This document shows positions 27,701 to 41,100 of a stretch of 64,000 bases of DNA, in pieces. A model generated the notes under the pieces. The model did not search any database. It saw only the letters and a list, made by a program, of their open reading frames with translations, and was not told the origin of the DNA. Position numbers and translations under genes: made by a program. The DNA comes from Rhyzopertha dominica. Lineage: Eukaryota > Arthropoda > Insecta > Coleoptera > Bostrichidae. Positions within the stretch are counted from its first letter, which is position 1; the number at the start of each line of letters is the position of its first letter. Location of the stretch: positions 21,046,245-21,110,244 of the forward strand of contig QCXZ01000086.1 of assembly GCA_025024175.1 (NCBI GenBank), given 5' to 3'.

Positions 27701-30700
27701 GCGCTGCTGTTAGCTCGCTTTTTTTGTGTCGCTGTAGTGTTATTTAATAGTCACTGATACCATCTTTTTCTACAGGATGTATTTAAAATGTAACAGCTTT
27801 TTTGTCATCTTTTTCAATATTCAAATTGAAAGCAGCATTATACGGGGTTAGTAAAACATGTGGAATAATAACGGATTTACTCTGCTTTTTAATCGTACGG
27901 TTTGATAACAAAACATATTTTGACAAAATAAAAAAGTCAAAAACATTTTAAAAAACCGCTGCAAATTGAATCAATTCCACATAAATTGTCAATTTCTTAT
28001 ACTATACGATTAGTAATCAGGTTTCTAGCATTTTTTCTCTCTACACATTTTTTCTAAGACAAACAGTCCTCGTGATATTAGCAAAAATACATACATTTTT
28101 AAAATCTGTTTTTTCCAAATAACTAGAAAAGTATTAACTTAACAAAAAAATTACGAGAGTGCTTTCCGATCAGAAATTTGATTTCCTATATAACACCAAA
28201 ATTTAAAAAAAATCGTACGAGCAGGGATCAAAATACGTTTTTTGGGAATATTTCGAAAATGTTAAAATTTTGGATAAATATTTCTAAGACAGTTTTTGTG
28301 AGAAATTTTATTTCCTATCTGATGGTATTTTCATTTTTCAATATATTAAATATATTCGGAGATATTTAGGAAAAACCGTTTTCTTTAAGTGACGCTTTTT
28401 TGCTAATATCTTCTAAACAATTTACTGCACCAAAAATTTACAAGGGCGAATAATATTCGCAGTTATACTGATAATCACATACTAAAACAAAAAAAAATAA
28501 AAAGATAAACATTTGCAAAAAGGGTAGTTACCTCCCAATTTCGCTCCCTTCCCGATACCCTACTTACCCCACAAACAATAGGTCGCTTTGGGTAGTTCAG
28601 ATTTACACGTTTGCCAAATTTCGAGTTCATATATTAAGTCTTTCGAAAGTTATCGTGTCCACAAACAAAACCACAGGCACACAGACAAGAAATTTTTTGC
28701 TCAAATTTTGTTTTTTTACGTTTTCGGCCATTTTAAAGCGAATGAGCAAATAAAAAATTTTGAAATTTTTTTTCGTGATACAATTATTTTGTCTACAAAT
28801 AATATTGAAATTCCGGCAAAAGTAACAAAGAAACAGTTGCTGCATGTTATTAAAGGGGTTAATTCTTTGTTTTACATCTTCTGGGTCAAGTAGTTCTTCG
28901 AAATCTTCTTTACGTCTTTTCATTATTTCACTGCCTTCGCTGAAGTTGAAAAACTGGTCGATTTTTGTCTCAATAAAAACAAACTTGTGTACCAACATTC
29001 ATTCAAATAAAACAAACATTACTGGGTGCTGGGTGTTCTTATTTCTGTATCAGTCAGTATATTAGTCCAGAGAACTGAGGAATCCAGACTTTATTGCATC
29101 CTAGGCTTATTCTGGTTGAATTTGAATACACACAATTAAAAAACAATTCTGAATTCAAATGAAATAAATTATTTTACATAGATATCACGATCGCCAGTTG
29201 TTTATGTATTCTTCCGCTGGCGTGTTTTGTACCCCAGTACATCAGAATGTCAGCAAGCCAAGCATTTGAGAGAAACCTCCACCTTCACGTTTGGCGTTCA
29301 GTAATTTTTCACCCACACCTCAAGGCAGCATTTATCGCTACAATTGACTGATGGCATTCAATCATCGCTTTCATATTGAAATAAAACGTATTGTTGTTGA
29401 TAAATAGCTCCTTCCGAGGTGTATTAGATATAAAATAACCGAGATACATTTTTCTCATGAAATCGCGCTCCAGATAATTTAAGTTTAAAGCATAGTTTCT
29501 TAAAAAAATTACTAACTTGGACTCTGTAAATTGGCCAATAGAATTTCTATCGGGATGAACGTTATTATACTTGCAAGCAACGATCTATAAGTCTCATTAT
29601 ACGAACAGCCGATTACCGCTCACAATGGTTTACAAGTATTACCTGGAGCTGTCGTAAATAACAGACGTGTTCGGCACGTTCCACTGTTTGGACCGTATTC
29701 AAAAATTGTGTTTAGGCTTTTTTTTTAGAATTTCTTTTCCGTACACATAAATCAATGAGCATTATTTGGTATTATTATTTGAACTACAAATATTTCTCAT
29801 CTAATAGCTTTTAATGTATGACTAAATCGCATTATTTCCTAATTTAATGAGATCCGCAGGGTGATAAAATGACCATACATTCCCCGTTCAATCTGCCTCA
29901 ATTTGAATAACAAATGGTCATTTTTCAGTAACGGTTGAACTGGGACAGGACCCATCGAAATGGTAATTTAAATACTATTTACTTTAGTTATTTACTTGCA
30001 AGTGGCGTGGTGATTCAGGTACAAAATTCTGGTTATTTTTAAATACCTGCAAGTTTGGTATTTTGTAACGTATAGGTACTGATCTGCTTGGTAAATTAGG
30101 TTTAAAATAAAAACAAAATTCAGTGCGACATGTACTAGACATTGAAAATCGGTACAAAGCGAATCATGTATAAGAATTAATAATAGAAGTTAATCGTGAT
30201 TTTAGCAGTGAAAGTGATAGTGAGTAATTCTTTAGTTTGTGACTTTCTTGTAATGTGCTATTTAACAAGCTGTAATAAACATAATCGATACCGTGTATAA
30301 ATTTTATTGTGAACCATTGTAAATTTTTTACAACAAATGTAAATAATTTTCTTCTTGCTAATTTGTAATTTTTATATTAAATTTGTATAAATTCATTATG
30401 ATGTGAAAAGGCTTTTATTTTATACATCGGAAAATTTAAGCCCAATAAAGTATCGCATAAAAATAGGTCGGGGGTCGCGCCAGTTAGCATCAGGTCTGCA
30501 TTAAATAAAATTTTGATATAAATCTTCTGTTTTATTGATTGCTAACTTATCACAACTAACAAATTTCAAAAATTTATAGTGGAAAAGTTAAAATTTTAGC
30601 CAACAAGATATTTTTGAATACGGCCCATTTAGGTACTTTTGAAGCGTGCCACTAATCCCAATAGTTTAGGACGGTCGACCATAAGGCTGTAAAAACCCTC

Positions 30701-33700
30701 ATTTACAATACAATAGTTTACGACGACCGACCATCAAGCTGTAAAACCCTCTGCATAAGTCAATCTCATAGATCGTTGCTTGCAAGTATAAATAAATCAT
30801 AAACATCTGAGCGTGAACGTTATCGATCACTACCCCTAACCATAATTAAGATTTCAATTTCTTAAATTTCACCGCGCTTGCAAATTAAAATAAAACTCCT
30901 GTTATTTAATTATCCTTTTAACTTATTGAAAGGCAAGTACTTGAAACTGACAGGGAACCTTTTTTGTAGAATTATCATCAAATGAACAAAAATCAGTACT
31001 GACACCTGGCAGAACCTGCTCTGATAATGGTATATGTCGTTTATTTGGAAACACAATTTTTCACAAAAATTTTGTAATTGAACCATACAAAAAAATTCGA
31101 AAAGTAAACTAAAAATTAAAAAATAATTTTGCAAAATAAAAAATCACCTATTATAATCTCTATATACAAACCAACCCATACAAGCTATCATAGGCGTAGC
31201 TAGTGGTGTTTTGAGGGTCTAAGCCTCCTCAAAACTTCTCGATAGCCCCCCTAAAAATATGTCTCAAGGTTTAAATATAATAATTTATTTGTATGTATTG
31301 ACTTTAAATTTTTATGAATGAACTGCCATCGCCAAAGCTGCCTCCACTGAGAAGGTCAACTTCAATATTATTTACCTACCGTAAATAATAATTATTATTT
31401 CTACTCGAGGGACTTAAGTCCTTCCTAAAATATTCTGTTAGCTACGCCTATGCAAGCCATTAAGTAAATTTTGTTTTTGGTGTTACATGGAAAATATTGC
31501 ATTCTGAAAACGTTACATTCATCCCGTTAGAACAAAGGTCGGCATAAGGGTTCGGTTCAACTGTCAGAAATAATTTGGCAACGAAACAAGTTGCTTGTTA
31601 TCGTTAGGGTGCAGCGATGCACAGCCTAACAAAAATCGACTGTTTTGCGTCGATTTGATTTCATTTGGAACAAAAAGGAGATGTCACGATCTACGACGTA
31701 TTCTTGCTCGCAACAAATATTGTTATCAAACCAAATAAAATATACACTGGTCATTTCAGAGTAAAAATTGCTTGGTAGCATGAGTTTCTCTCAACAAATT
31801 TCTTCTAATGTGCTGTTTCCTGGTCATTTCAATGTTTTTTCTATGTAATCTTACTGGACGTGGAGGAAATAAGAGTACTCATTATTTCAAAACCTTTCTT
31901 TGGATCTTATATCTCCTGTTCTTGCTGTGGATATTATGGGAGTAAAAGTAACGTTCCAGAAATATAGTTTTATAGTTATTGTGTTGTATATTCCTCCTAT
32001 ATACGCAACATCTAAATCAAATAATTATCCAAAGTGAAAACTGTCTCGCGTATTTACACCAGAACGAATTTATGTGAATTTACTCGTTTGTATTAACAGC
32101 CTTGGACAATCGTTTACAAGTGGACTTGATCTATACTGATCTGACGAAAGCGTTTGATAAAGTGCATCACTGTATGTACGGAAATTGAAGCGTATTCGCT
32201 TATTTAATCTTATGTAAAAGTGGTGTAGCACAAGGTTCCAACTTGGGTCCGTTACTGTTTATTGTTCCTTATAATCATGTTGTGAAAGATATGAAGGCCT
32301 GTAAAATATATATTGTTGCGGAATCAGCGCCATCTGTGGACCGGAGCTGCAGGCGTGTAAATGAGGTGTAGTGGGACACTGAAAGTAGTGATCCTAGCCA
32401 CAGACAGATGGCAGGGAATGTCGATACTTTCCAGAGAATTCTATCAATGGAACCTTCGCAAAGTTTCGAATAGCGGTTATAGCTAAAGCGAAAGTAAGGC
32501 TCGTTCGGTTGGCGGAGTCGTGCTGCTGCTAGTTCGCACTGTTTTTTCGCTTTTTGTGGGTTTATTTACTTCTTTAATTTTTTATCTGTGCCCCAAATCA
32601 TCTGTAACAACAACTCTACCTTTATCTAAGATTAGTGTTCTATAATTCGCATAAACTACTTAGTAAATCAATATTTTGGTCCAGCAGTGCTAATAATCTC
32701 GGTCCTGTTTGATTTTTGCGGCACTGACCTTAACCTTTGTCACCCTTTTGTTTACCTTTCCGCGGCCTACCTAGGTTGTGTTTTTGTTAGACACCGTGAC
32801 AGGCCCCTCGGTGTGAAGGTTTTGTGTTCTTGTCTCACGATATTTGAAGGCTTAAATTTTTTAATTTTGAAAATGCATATTGTTAACTGCAATAACTCAA
32901 TTAAATCTAATTCTAACTTTATAAATTGTGATGCATGTCAAGGCCATGTCCATCTTAACTGTGTTGGTCTGTCAGAAAATGCCAAATGGTCCAAATCTAA
33001 GACTGTCAAAGTTGTATGTACGGCATAATAACATCACTCAATTTAAAGATCTTAATGCTTTAATTATTGCACATCATACGCAGTTTACTGAGGAAATCAA
33101 AAAATTATTCTAAGAACTAGAAACTAGGAATTGAATACTAGTAATTTTAAGGAGATCATGCAAGGAATTCGTGACCCTCAAAGAAGAAAACGTAACATAG
33201 TTGTTTATGATGTAAATGAGCACCCTAAAGAAGTCACTAAGGATTAACGTTCAATCCAAGACAAAAATTTCGTCATCGATCATTTACAAACCATCAAACC
33301 TGATTTGGAGCCAGAGGATATTCAGGTTTATAGATTAGGTCGTTTTTCCAAAAATAGAGTGCGTCCAAGAGCTATTAAAGTTGTTCTTAGCAATGAGGAT
33401 GAGGCTAAAGGCTTAGTTTTCAACGCTAAAGAGCTGAAAAATCACGAAAATTATCGCAACAACAACTTAAACAAGAATTAAACAACCATACTAACAAAGG
33501 TGAAGGAAATTTGAAAATTAATTATTTCTTTAAACCACTAAGTTCACCCAATTGAATTTCTTGCTTATATCAAAATCTTCAAGGATTAAGAACCAAAACA
33601 AATGACGTTTATCAGCACATGCTGTCTTCCTGCTATGACATTGTTTCTTTAAGTGAAACTTGGTGATATATATAGTACTGAGCTTTTTCCGTTTTTCGGT

Positions 33701-36700
33701 GTGAATAAAATTTTTCTACTTTAAACGTTAAAAGGGGTGGTGGCGTGGCAGTACTTGTAAATAACTATATTATTTCTTCCAAATTTGTCAGTCATCAACA
33801 ATACTGTTCCTACCATTGATTTAGTTGGTGTTACCTTAACGATGAACAATAAATTAAAACAAACAGCTTTGCTTCTATATATAGCCCCTTCAGTGTCATT
33901 TCATGACTTCCATTCATTTTTTGACATTTTTTATATATGCGCTAACATTAACCACAATTTTAAAATCTTAGGTGATTTTAATGCTCCTACATTTATTTCT
34001 GATCTCAATAATAGGTTTGCTTCTGTCCTTTCTACCTTTAGCAACATACTAAATGTCAATCAGCCTTATACCATTAGTCACAGCTATAAATTCATTCTAG
34101 ATCTTGTTTTTCCGAATTTCACATGTCATCTGAGCAGGTTAACGTCTCCACTTGTTTTGGAGCATAATTTTCATCCGGCGTTGCATATCGAGTTTTTTCC
34201 ACAAAATAAAACTTTAACTCATTTTCCACTATGCAATGCTGATGCATTTAATTTCAAAAAGGCGAATTTCGTTCTACTGTATGATGAATCTTTATTCTGG
34301 TCATTTTTACAAAACCATAGTGATATCAAAAAAGCGTGTTCTCTATTTTACAGCACACTGAACAACACTTTTGCATTATATGTCCCTATATATTCTTTAA
34401 AACAAAACTTCAAATATCACTACCTCCATGGTTCAATGGTAAAATCATTAACTGTCTTAGTAAGAAGAACTCTTGTTTCAAGAAGTACAAAAAATTAAAG
34501 AGATCGTTTTCCTAATCTTTTTGAACACTATCGTTTTTGCTCAAAATCGTTAATATCCTCCTCCTACAAAGTACATATTCGTGAGACTTGTTGGAGAGTA
34601 AATTCAGCTGTGCCGAAGTGCTGCGTTGCCCACGGATCCAGTACGTCGTGGAGGACTTGCTGCTGGTAGCTGACGACGTTGATCTTGAGTTTCTGCTCGA
34701 TGAAGACCAGCGGCGTCTTTCCGCTGGCTCAGGTTTCGGCCCAAACCATAACCGAGGCCCGAAAATGACTTCGACCGATGGTTCTCGCCACAGCGGTCTT
34801 TCTTGAGCCGCTACCCTCGATTTTGGCTGTTCTAGAGCGGCTGGGCCGTAAAAATCGAGATTTCTCGAGCCGTTTCACCTTCATCGTCTCCTTCAGGAAG
34901 CGGACGCGAGCAATCTTGTAGCTGCGCAGTCTCACTTTCTTTATGGCGATGTTTCTGACACTCTCTCGGTTAATACCAAGGTTCTTCGCCATTTTGTGCA
35001 GCGACACTTCCGCATTTCGCTTAATTCGGCACCGAACCTTCTGGATGTTCTCCGAAATGGTCACGTTGGTTGAACGGCCGCTTCGAGGACGGTCTGCAGT
35101 CTCTTCGAAACGTTCCACAGCTCTATAGACGGTGGGCGGTTTAAACCCAGTCGTTGGAACAATGTCTGCCCTTTTCATTCCTGCCTTGTGCAACTCGACC
35201 ACGATGACACGGTCACTTTCATGAGACATTACCAAAACAGAATTGAAATTGACCACCTTATTACAACACTTTCTAGATCAAAATTGCACGAGCAATTCAA
35301 TGAAATCAACAGAAATTACAAAAAAAAGTTATATCAATACTAAAAACAGCAAAGTACAATATTATCAGAACCTTTTTTCACCTATTATAGTGGATTAGTG
35401 AATTAGCAGTGTTAAAGCAGTAGTGTTTAGACTTTGTGTATTTGGTACAAGTGTTCCATTATAGACTAATGTCTGTGGGAAATAAATCATATACTACACT
35501 CACCGGCACAAAAAACGGAGCAGCTGAATTTTTTCAAACAAATAAAAAATTTAGACGCTTTCTGATGTTTTATTATTATAATATCTTAAACAGATACATA
35601 ATAACATGTTTTAAGTATTATTTAACAGCAAAAAACGATTATTTGAAAAGAAAAACTGTTTGTTACAAATTAATAAATGAGGACGAAAAAGCACAAATCA
35701 ATGTTGTTGCAAAATGACGTTAAATTAATCAAAACTGAAACAATTTGCTATCAAAAACTAGAAAGACGCATTTTTAATAATGGGTGTTGCCCCCACGTGC
35801 TCGAATTAATGCATGAATTCTCTTTGACATGCCTAAAATCAAATGGCGAATGTCCTTTTGAGGAATACGTTCCCATTCCTCTAAAACAGCTTGTTGCATC
35901 TGATTTAAAGTTAAAGGAGCAGGAACACGACTTCGCATCCTTCGTCCAAGTATGTCCCAAACATGTTCAATCGGGATCACATCTGGACTTATCGCTGGGC
36001 ACTCCATAACAGGAATGTTAAATTCGTTTAAACTGTTGTGTGATTCTCGCGGTGTGCGGTCTGGCATTATCATGCATCAGAAGAAAGTCATGTTCAATAA
36101 AATCAACATAGGGGCAACAATATCTTGGAGAATGTCATCCATGTACTTGGCAGCAGTTAAGGAGCCTCTTGGAAGGATTTACAATTCTGTGTGTGTCTCC
36201 AGAGAAATTCCTACCCACACCATAACTGAGCCCCCTTGGCAACCCACCCTGGGACTGAAGGTACATTCTGCAAAACGCTCTTGTTGTCTTCGCCAATACT
36301 CTCTCACGACCATCTGGAGACCGCAGGCTAAATCTGGACTCATCGGTAAACAAAATGCGTCCCCATTCATTTTCACCCCAGTGCTCGTGATTTCTGGCAA
36401 ATTAAAGTCGCGCAACACGATGACGCCTAAGAAGCTCTGGGCCGGTTGCAGGTCTACGACTGGTAAGATTGTCTTCTCCAAGTCTTCGTCTAACTGTCCG
36501 CTCGCTTACATTGGTATTCCGGGCGTGATGAAGTCGATTTCTGATCTCTACAGCCGTAGCACGACGATCTCGAAGACTTTGTAAGACGATAAACCCATCA
36601 TCATGAGTGTTAGTTCTTCGTTGGGGCCAGTTCCGGGTCGTCTGGTTTAAGCTCCAGTTTCCAAGAAACGTGTAAAAATACGGTGCACATTGCTATTGGA

Positions 36701-38132
36701 TATGTGATACTGTTGGGCAACATATCAGTTCTTCCGTCTTGGAGCAATGCAACAATAGCAGCCGCGGTTTCGGGATCAACAGCCATAACAACACCACTTT
36801 AAAATGTGATTTACACCTGTCAGATTCCTCAAAACAATAAAAACAAAGCATTGTTACCGTGGGTTCATGGCCAACTATGCACTTTTAAGTGATAAGATCT
36901 GTGCAGTTTTCGATTTTTGTGAGTTTTTATTTAAAAACAATTTTTTTTTCTTCAAATAAAGGTTAAATTGTTGTCAGAAAATACTTAAAACATGTTGTCA
37001 TGTTTGCGTTTAAGATATTATAATAATAAAACATCACAAAAAGTTAAAATTTGTCTTAAAAAATTCATCTGCTCCGTTTTTCGTGCCGGTGAGTGTATTA
37101 TAAATAATGATTGTTATTGGTTAGCGCGACTGAGTAGTGTTCAAAAGGCCCAGGTTCAAATCTCGCTCAAAGCTGGCAATACTTTTTCAGTAGATATTTA
37201 TGCCTGTTGATGCATTTATTATAGTTTATGAGTATAAATACTGTATCACAAAAGCATAATTCGATGTCTAATTTGAAATACTTTTTAATCGCGTTAATTG
37301 GGCGTTGGTGTTACAAAGGGTTCAGCTGTGGAACGGTCCTTCCGCGGAATTTAACCTAATCGAGAGTCGATATTAATTCTGAGTGGTACTGGTGGCGAGT
37401 TGAACATGCTACACGTATCGTATCGATTGAGTGGATTGCACAAGTAAATTAGGTGTTTGAATCGTAAATCAATGTGGCCATATTCGGTATAATTTCCTGA
37501 AAGTCCACTTAGCCCTCGGAGATGCGGGGGAACGATTTGAACTTTCTATTTGGATATCAATTTGTACGAATAAATTTAATGCATACGGCCTTTTGATGGT
37601 AGCGCTACTTCGGCCGAAATCCATTAATAGATGTTAAATATTCCAGAAAGTTTATTAGCGGAGCGCCGGCCTGATGCCGGACCACTCTACATTTATTTAA
37701 TGTTATACATAAATTACATGCGTGCGGTGTACTGCCCAAATGGGCAACCAGTAAAACTGCCAACGCTTAGCGTNCATGTCGGTCGGGGAATGATTGAAGT
37801 TGAGCCTGCCTCAGCGTTTGTATTTATGGTTATGTTTATAATCAGACCGGCATTGTCTACTTATAGTGCATCCATTACCCCACGCATTGTGCATCGCGCC
37901 GCATCCATATTCATGCACACTTTTGGAGCAATTGTTAATTCCGCTGTGTTTTTTTTTTATTATTATACAGTACACATCCTCATGCTAACAGCTGTCACTT
38001 CTATGGCTCCACATGCCGGCATACACATAAAACAATTATTCAGCAAAAGCTACTACTACAAATCGAACGGCTAAAAGTTGTCTTCCATATTCCTCATTCA
38101 TTGTCAGTGTGACACATCGAGTTACTATTATT

Positions 38133-38177
<45 letters not shown>

Positions 38178-41100
38178 TTTATTAATGCCCGACAGACATA
38201 TTTGTCTATATAGAGCACAAAAATACAAATATACAGAATCAGAAAAAAAATACAATCATATTATACATGCGTGAGCGTACACCAATAAATCTTATAAACT
38301 AAGCAAACAATTCTAGCAGCTTTCTTTTCACTGAACTCGTTGAAAATTTGTCATAAAAAATATCAAAGTTACTGTTGGACATAACGTAATTACATAACTT
38401 AAATGCCATTATCATGACGCAGTTGAAATGATGTTGAGTGGACGGTACACTGTAATAAAAGGGAACAGGCGATCTGCTATTAACTCTGGGGACATTTATG
38501 CTTATCTCATTCAGAAGAGTACTACTAACTACTTTACCGCAAATAAATTTCTGCAAGAAAACAATAGATGCCAATCTACTCTCAAGAGAGACTTCATTAA
38601 CAACATTTAATAGCGCGCTCTGATCACAATGTCATGTAGGGTGAACATCAAACATTTTAAAGTAGAAGATAATATTTTGTCAGTTAGATCGCTGTCTCCT
38701 AAAAACACTGACAAAAAGTTAATAGTTTGAACTTGTGTCAGGCAAATTTTGAGGTTCTTCGTCTTTGACAAAGATTACAGGTGTAATCGAAAAGTCAGAC
38801 TATTAACTTTTGTCAGTGTTTTCAAGAGACAGAGATCTATCCGACAAAATATTATCTTATATTATGGACGCTGAAAGCATTCACCCTCGTATTTTAAAGT
38901 AGAGATACTTGGAAAACTTTCTTAAAATATTTTCCAACAGATCAATATATTGCTGCTGGTAAGGACTCCAAATTACTTAGCTTAGATCTAACTAAGGCAT
39001 AAAACAATAACTTTATAGCAAAGATGTTATTGAATCCAGAAGTATTTCGCATAATAAACCCCAGAGTCTTAAGTGCAGCAGCCGCAACATTTTCAATGTG
39101 CTGAACAAAAGACAACTTACAGTCAACGATAACTCCTAAGTCTCTAATTTCATCACATCTGGAAAGTACATTCCCTGAGATATTGTAGAAAAAGTTAATG
39201 CTGAAGAAGCAAGCAGTCCGAATAAGAACCTATAGCCTTCAGTATTTTTAAGTCTTCGGCTTACATATAAACATTACATTTAAGCGATTTCACTACATCG
39301 TTGAAAAATATTACGAATAATTGTGGGCCCAGGATCGAACCCTGAACCACTCCACTAGTCGCATGAAAATTGTTAGATCTAAAACCACTATGCTCAACAA
39401 ATTGCCGCCTATCCATCAAAAGAGACTTAACAACAGAGACAAGCCCATCGCAAAAACCAAAATTTCGCAGTTTATTCAATAGAAAGCAGTGATTAACACG
39501 ATCAAAAACCTTTTTCAAATCAGTATACACGACGTCGACCTGTAAACGTTCATCGAGAGATTTAGATACAATATGTGTAAACTCGCAGAGATTAGAAGCT
39601 GTTGATTTTCCCTTAACAAATCCGTGCTGTTCCGGTGCTATATAGCGCTCAATATGTGGATAAATAACTTGAGACAAGACCAACTCAAATAATTTAGCAA
39701 AATTGGCCATAAGAGCAATAGGTCTATAATTGCAAACATCCGCTTTATCACAGTTTTTAAAAACTGGAAATATTCGTGACGTTTTCCATACATCGGGAAA
39801 AGTTGCTTGTTTCAAAATTAAACACCTGATACAATCAACCACAAAGAAGGCCGGAACATCATCAAGACCGGAAACAAAATTACATTTAATGTTTTTAGCA
39901 GCTTTCAAAATGTCATTCTCATCTATATTAAACATGTGTAAAGTAAGATAATTGTCACTATTAGTAGATTGATGGACTTCGTTGGCATCATCTTCATAGC
40001 TACGCACATATGGGCAGCACGTACTATCACAAAAATCGCAGACTCTGTTGCCACAGATTCCATCACAAACGTGGTTAACGTTATTACTGCACACTAGCAA
40101 AAAAATTACCAAATGCATTCACAATATCTTCCGATGTTGATATAGGAACATTTCAGTATGTCATATTTCCTGGAATACCTCTCGTTCTTTTTTTGGCATT
40201 AACAAAATACCAATATTTATGTGGTGACAGCTTTATAGTTTTCGGTGGTAAATTATTAATTATTAAATGTCTTATATGAAATAGAATGAACCCTATATGA
40301 AGGTTTATTTATGTAAAGGAACGGACAAACTATTTGAAGCTTTATGATTATTGCCGCTCTTAGAGCGATCCTTTGGCACGTGCGGCCTTTGGAACCCAAG
40401 AACGTCGAGGCAGATTCGTATCATAGGTGTATCGAAGGGGGCAGCTGCCCCCTTCCCCCCCCCCTCCCCTGGACCTGGACTGCCAACTCTGGGCCCTTCC
40501 CACCTTCCATACATTTAGCTGGTTAGTTAAGTTCCAAGCTTATCTTGGTCAGGAGTCACACGATTTCTACTTTGTGCAGTTCTTCTAATATGTTTTCCTA
40601 TAGAGATTTTTCAACTATGCATGATTCTATTATATGGAATACACATAATCGGTCTGATATTTATATTTGGCGGTAACTTCAACCTTCTTCATTACAAATT
40701 TCTAAATTCGCGTTACATTTTAACACTTAATACAGAGAAACAAGAAACTTTCAAAAATATCAGTTATTTCGAGCAAAAATACATCCGAACTAAGGGTTAT
40801 GAAAGTCTATTTAACATATATTTTAAGAATCCAGTAGCATTATAAGCACGAATTAAAACCAGGTGTGCTGTTAAAATGTCAGTATGCAAAAATCTTTTGA
40901 AAATCCGATTAAATATATTTCAGTTTATTTAAATGAAGCCTAATTTGGTTAAAATATTAAATGGTGGGTTAATTTTTGGTAGCAGTACACTGGCGGACTA
41001 CGGAGGTTGGCTTAACTAAAAAAATAATAGCTAAACGAAAAATGTGTTAATCAAATAAACCCAAATGCTCAGTCTAGAAAAAGATGGTATAACGAAGTAT

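Larger units (their letters stand above)
32331..34587 (+). mobile_element. LINE with PHD-like ORF1 and APE endonuclease, 3' truncated
   Basis: A 5' UTR-like stretch (32331-32870) is followed by a decayed ORF1 and by the start of ORF2. It appears inserted into the older LINE fragment that ends at 32330. It is cut at about 34587, where a Tc1-type sequence begins. The RT domain is missing. It is a CR1/jockey-like type judged by the PHD-type ORF1 plus APE endonuclease. Confidence 0.75.

Noticed and set aside
28588..28998. Overlapping ORFs of 101 and 123 codons on opposite strands
   Set aside because: AT-rich sequence without any recognisable domain or splice context; both cannot be real and neither is supported.
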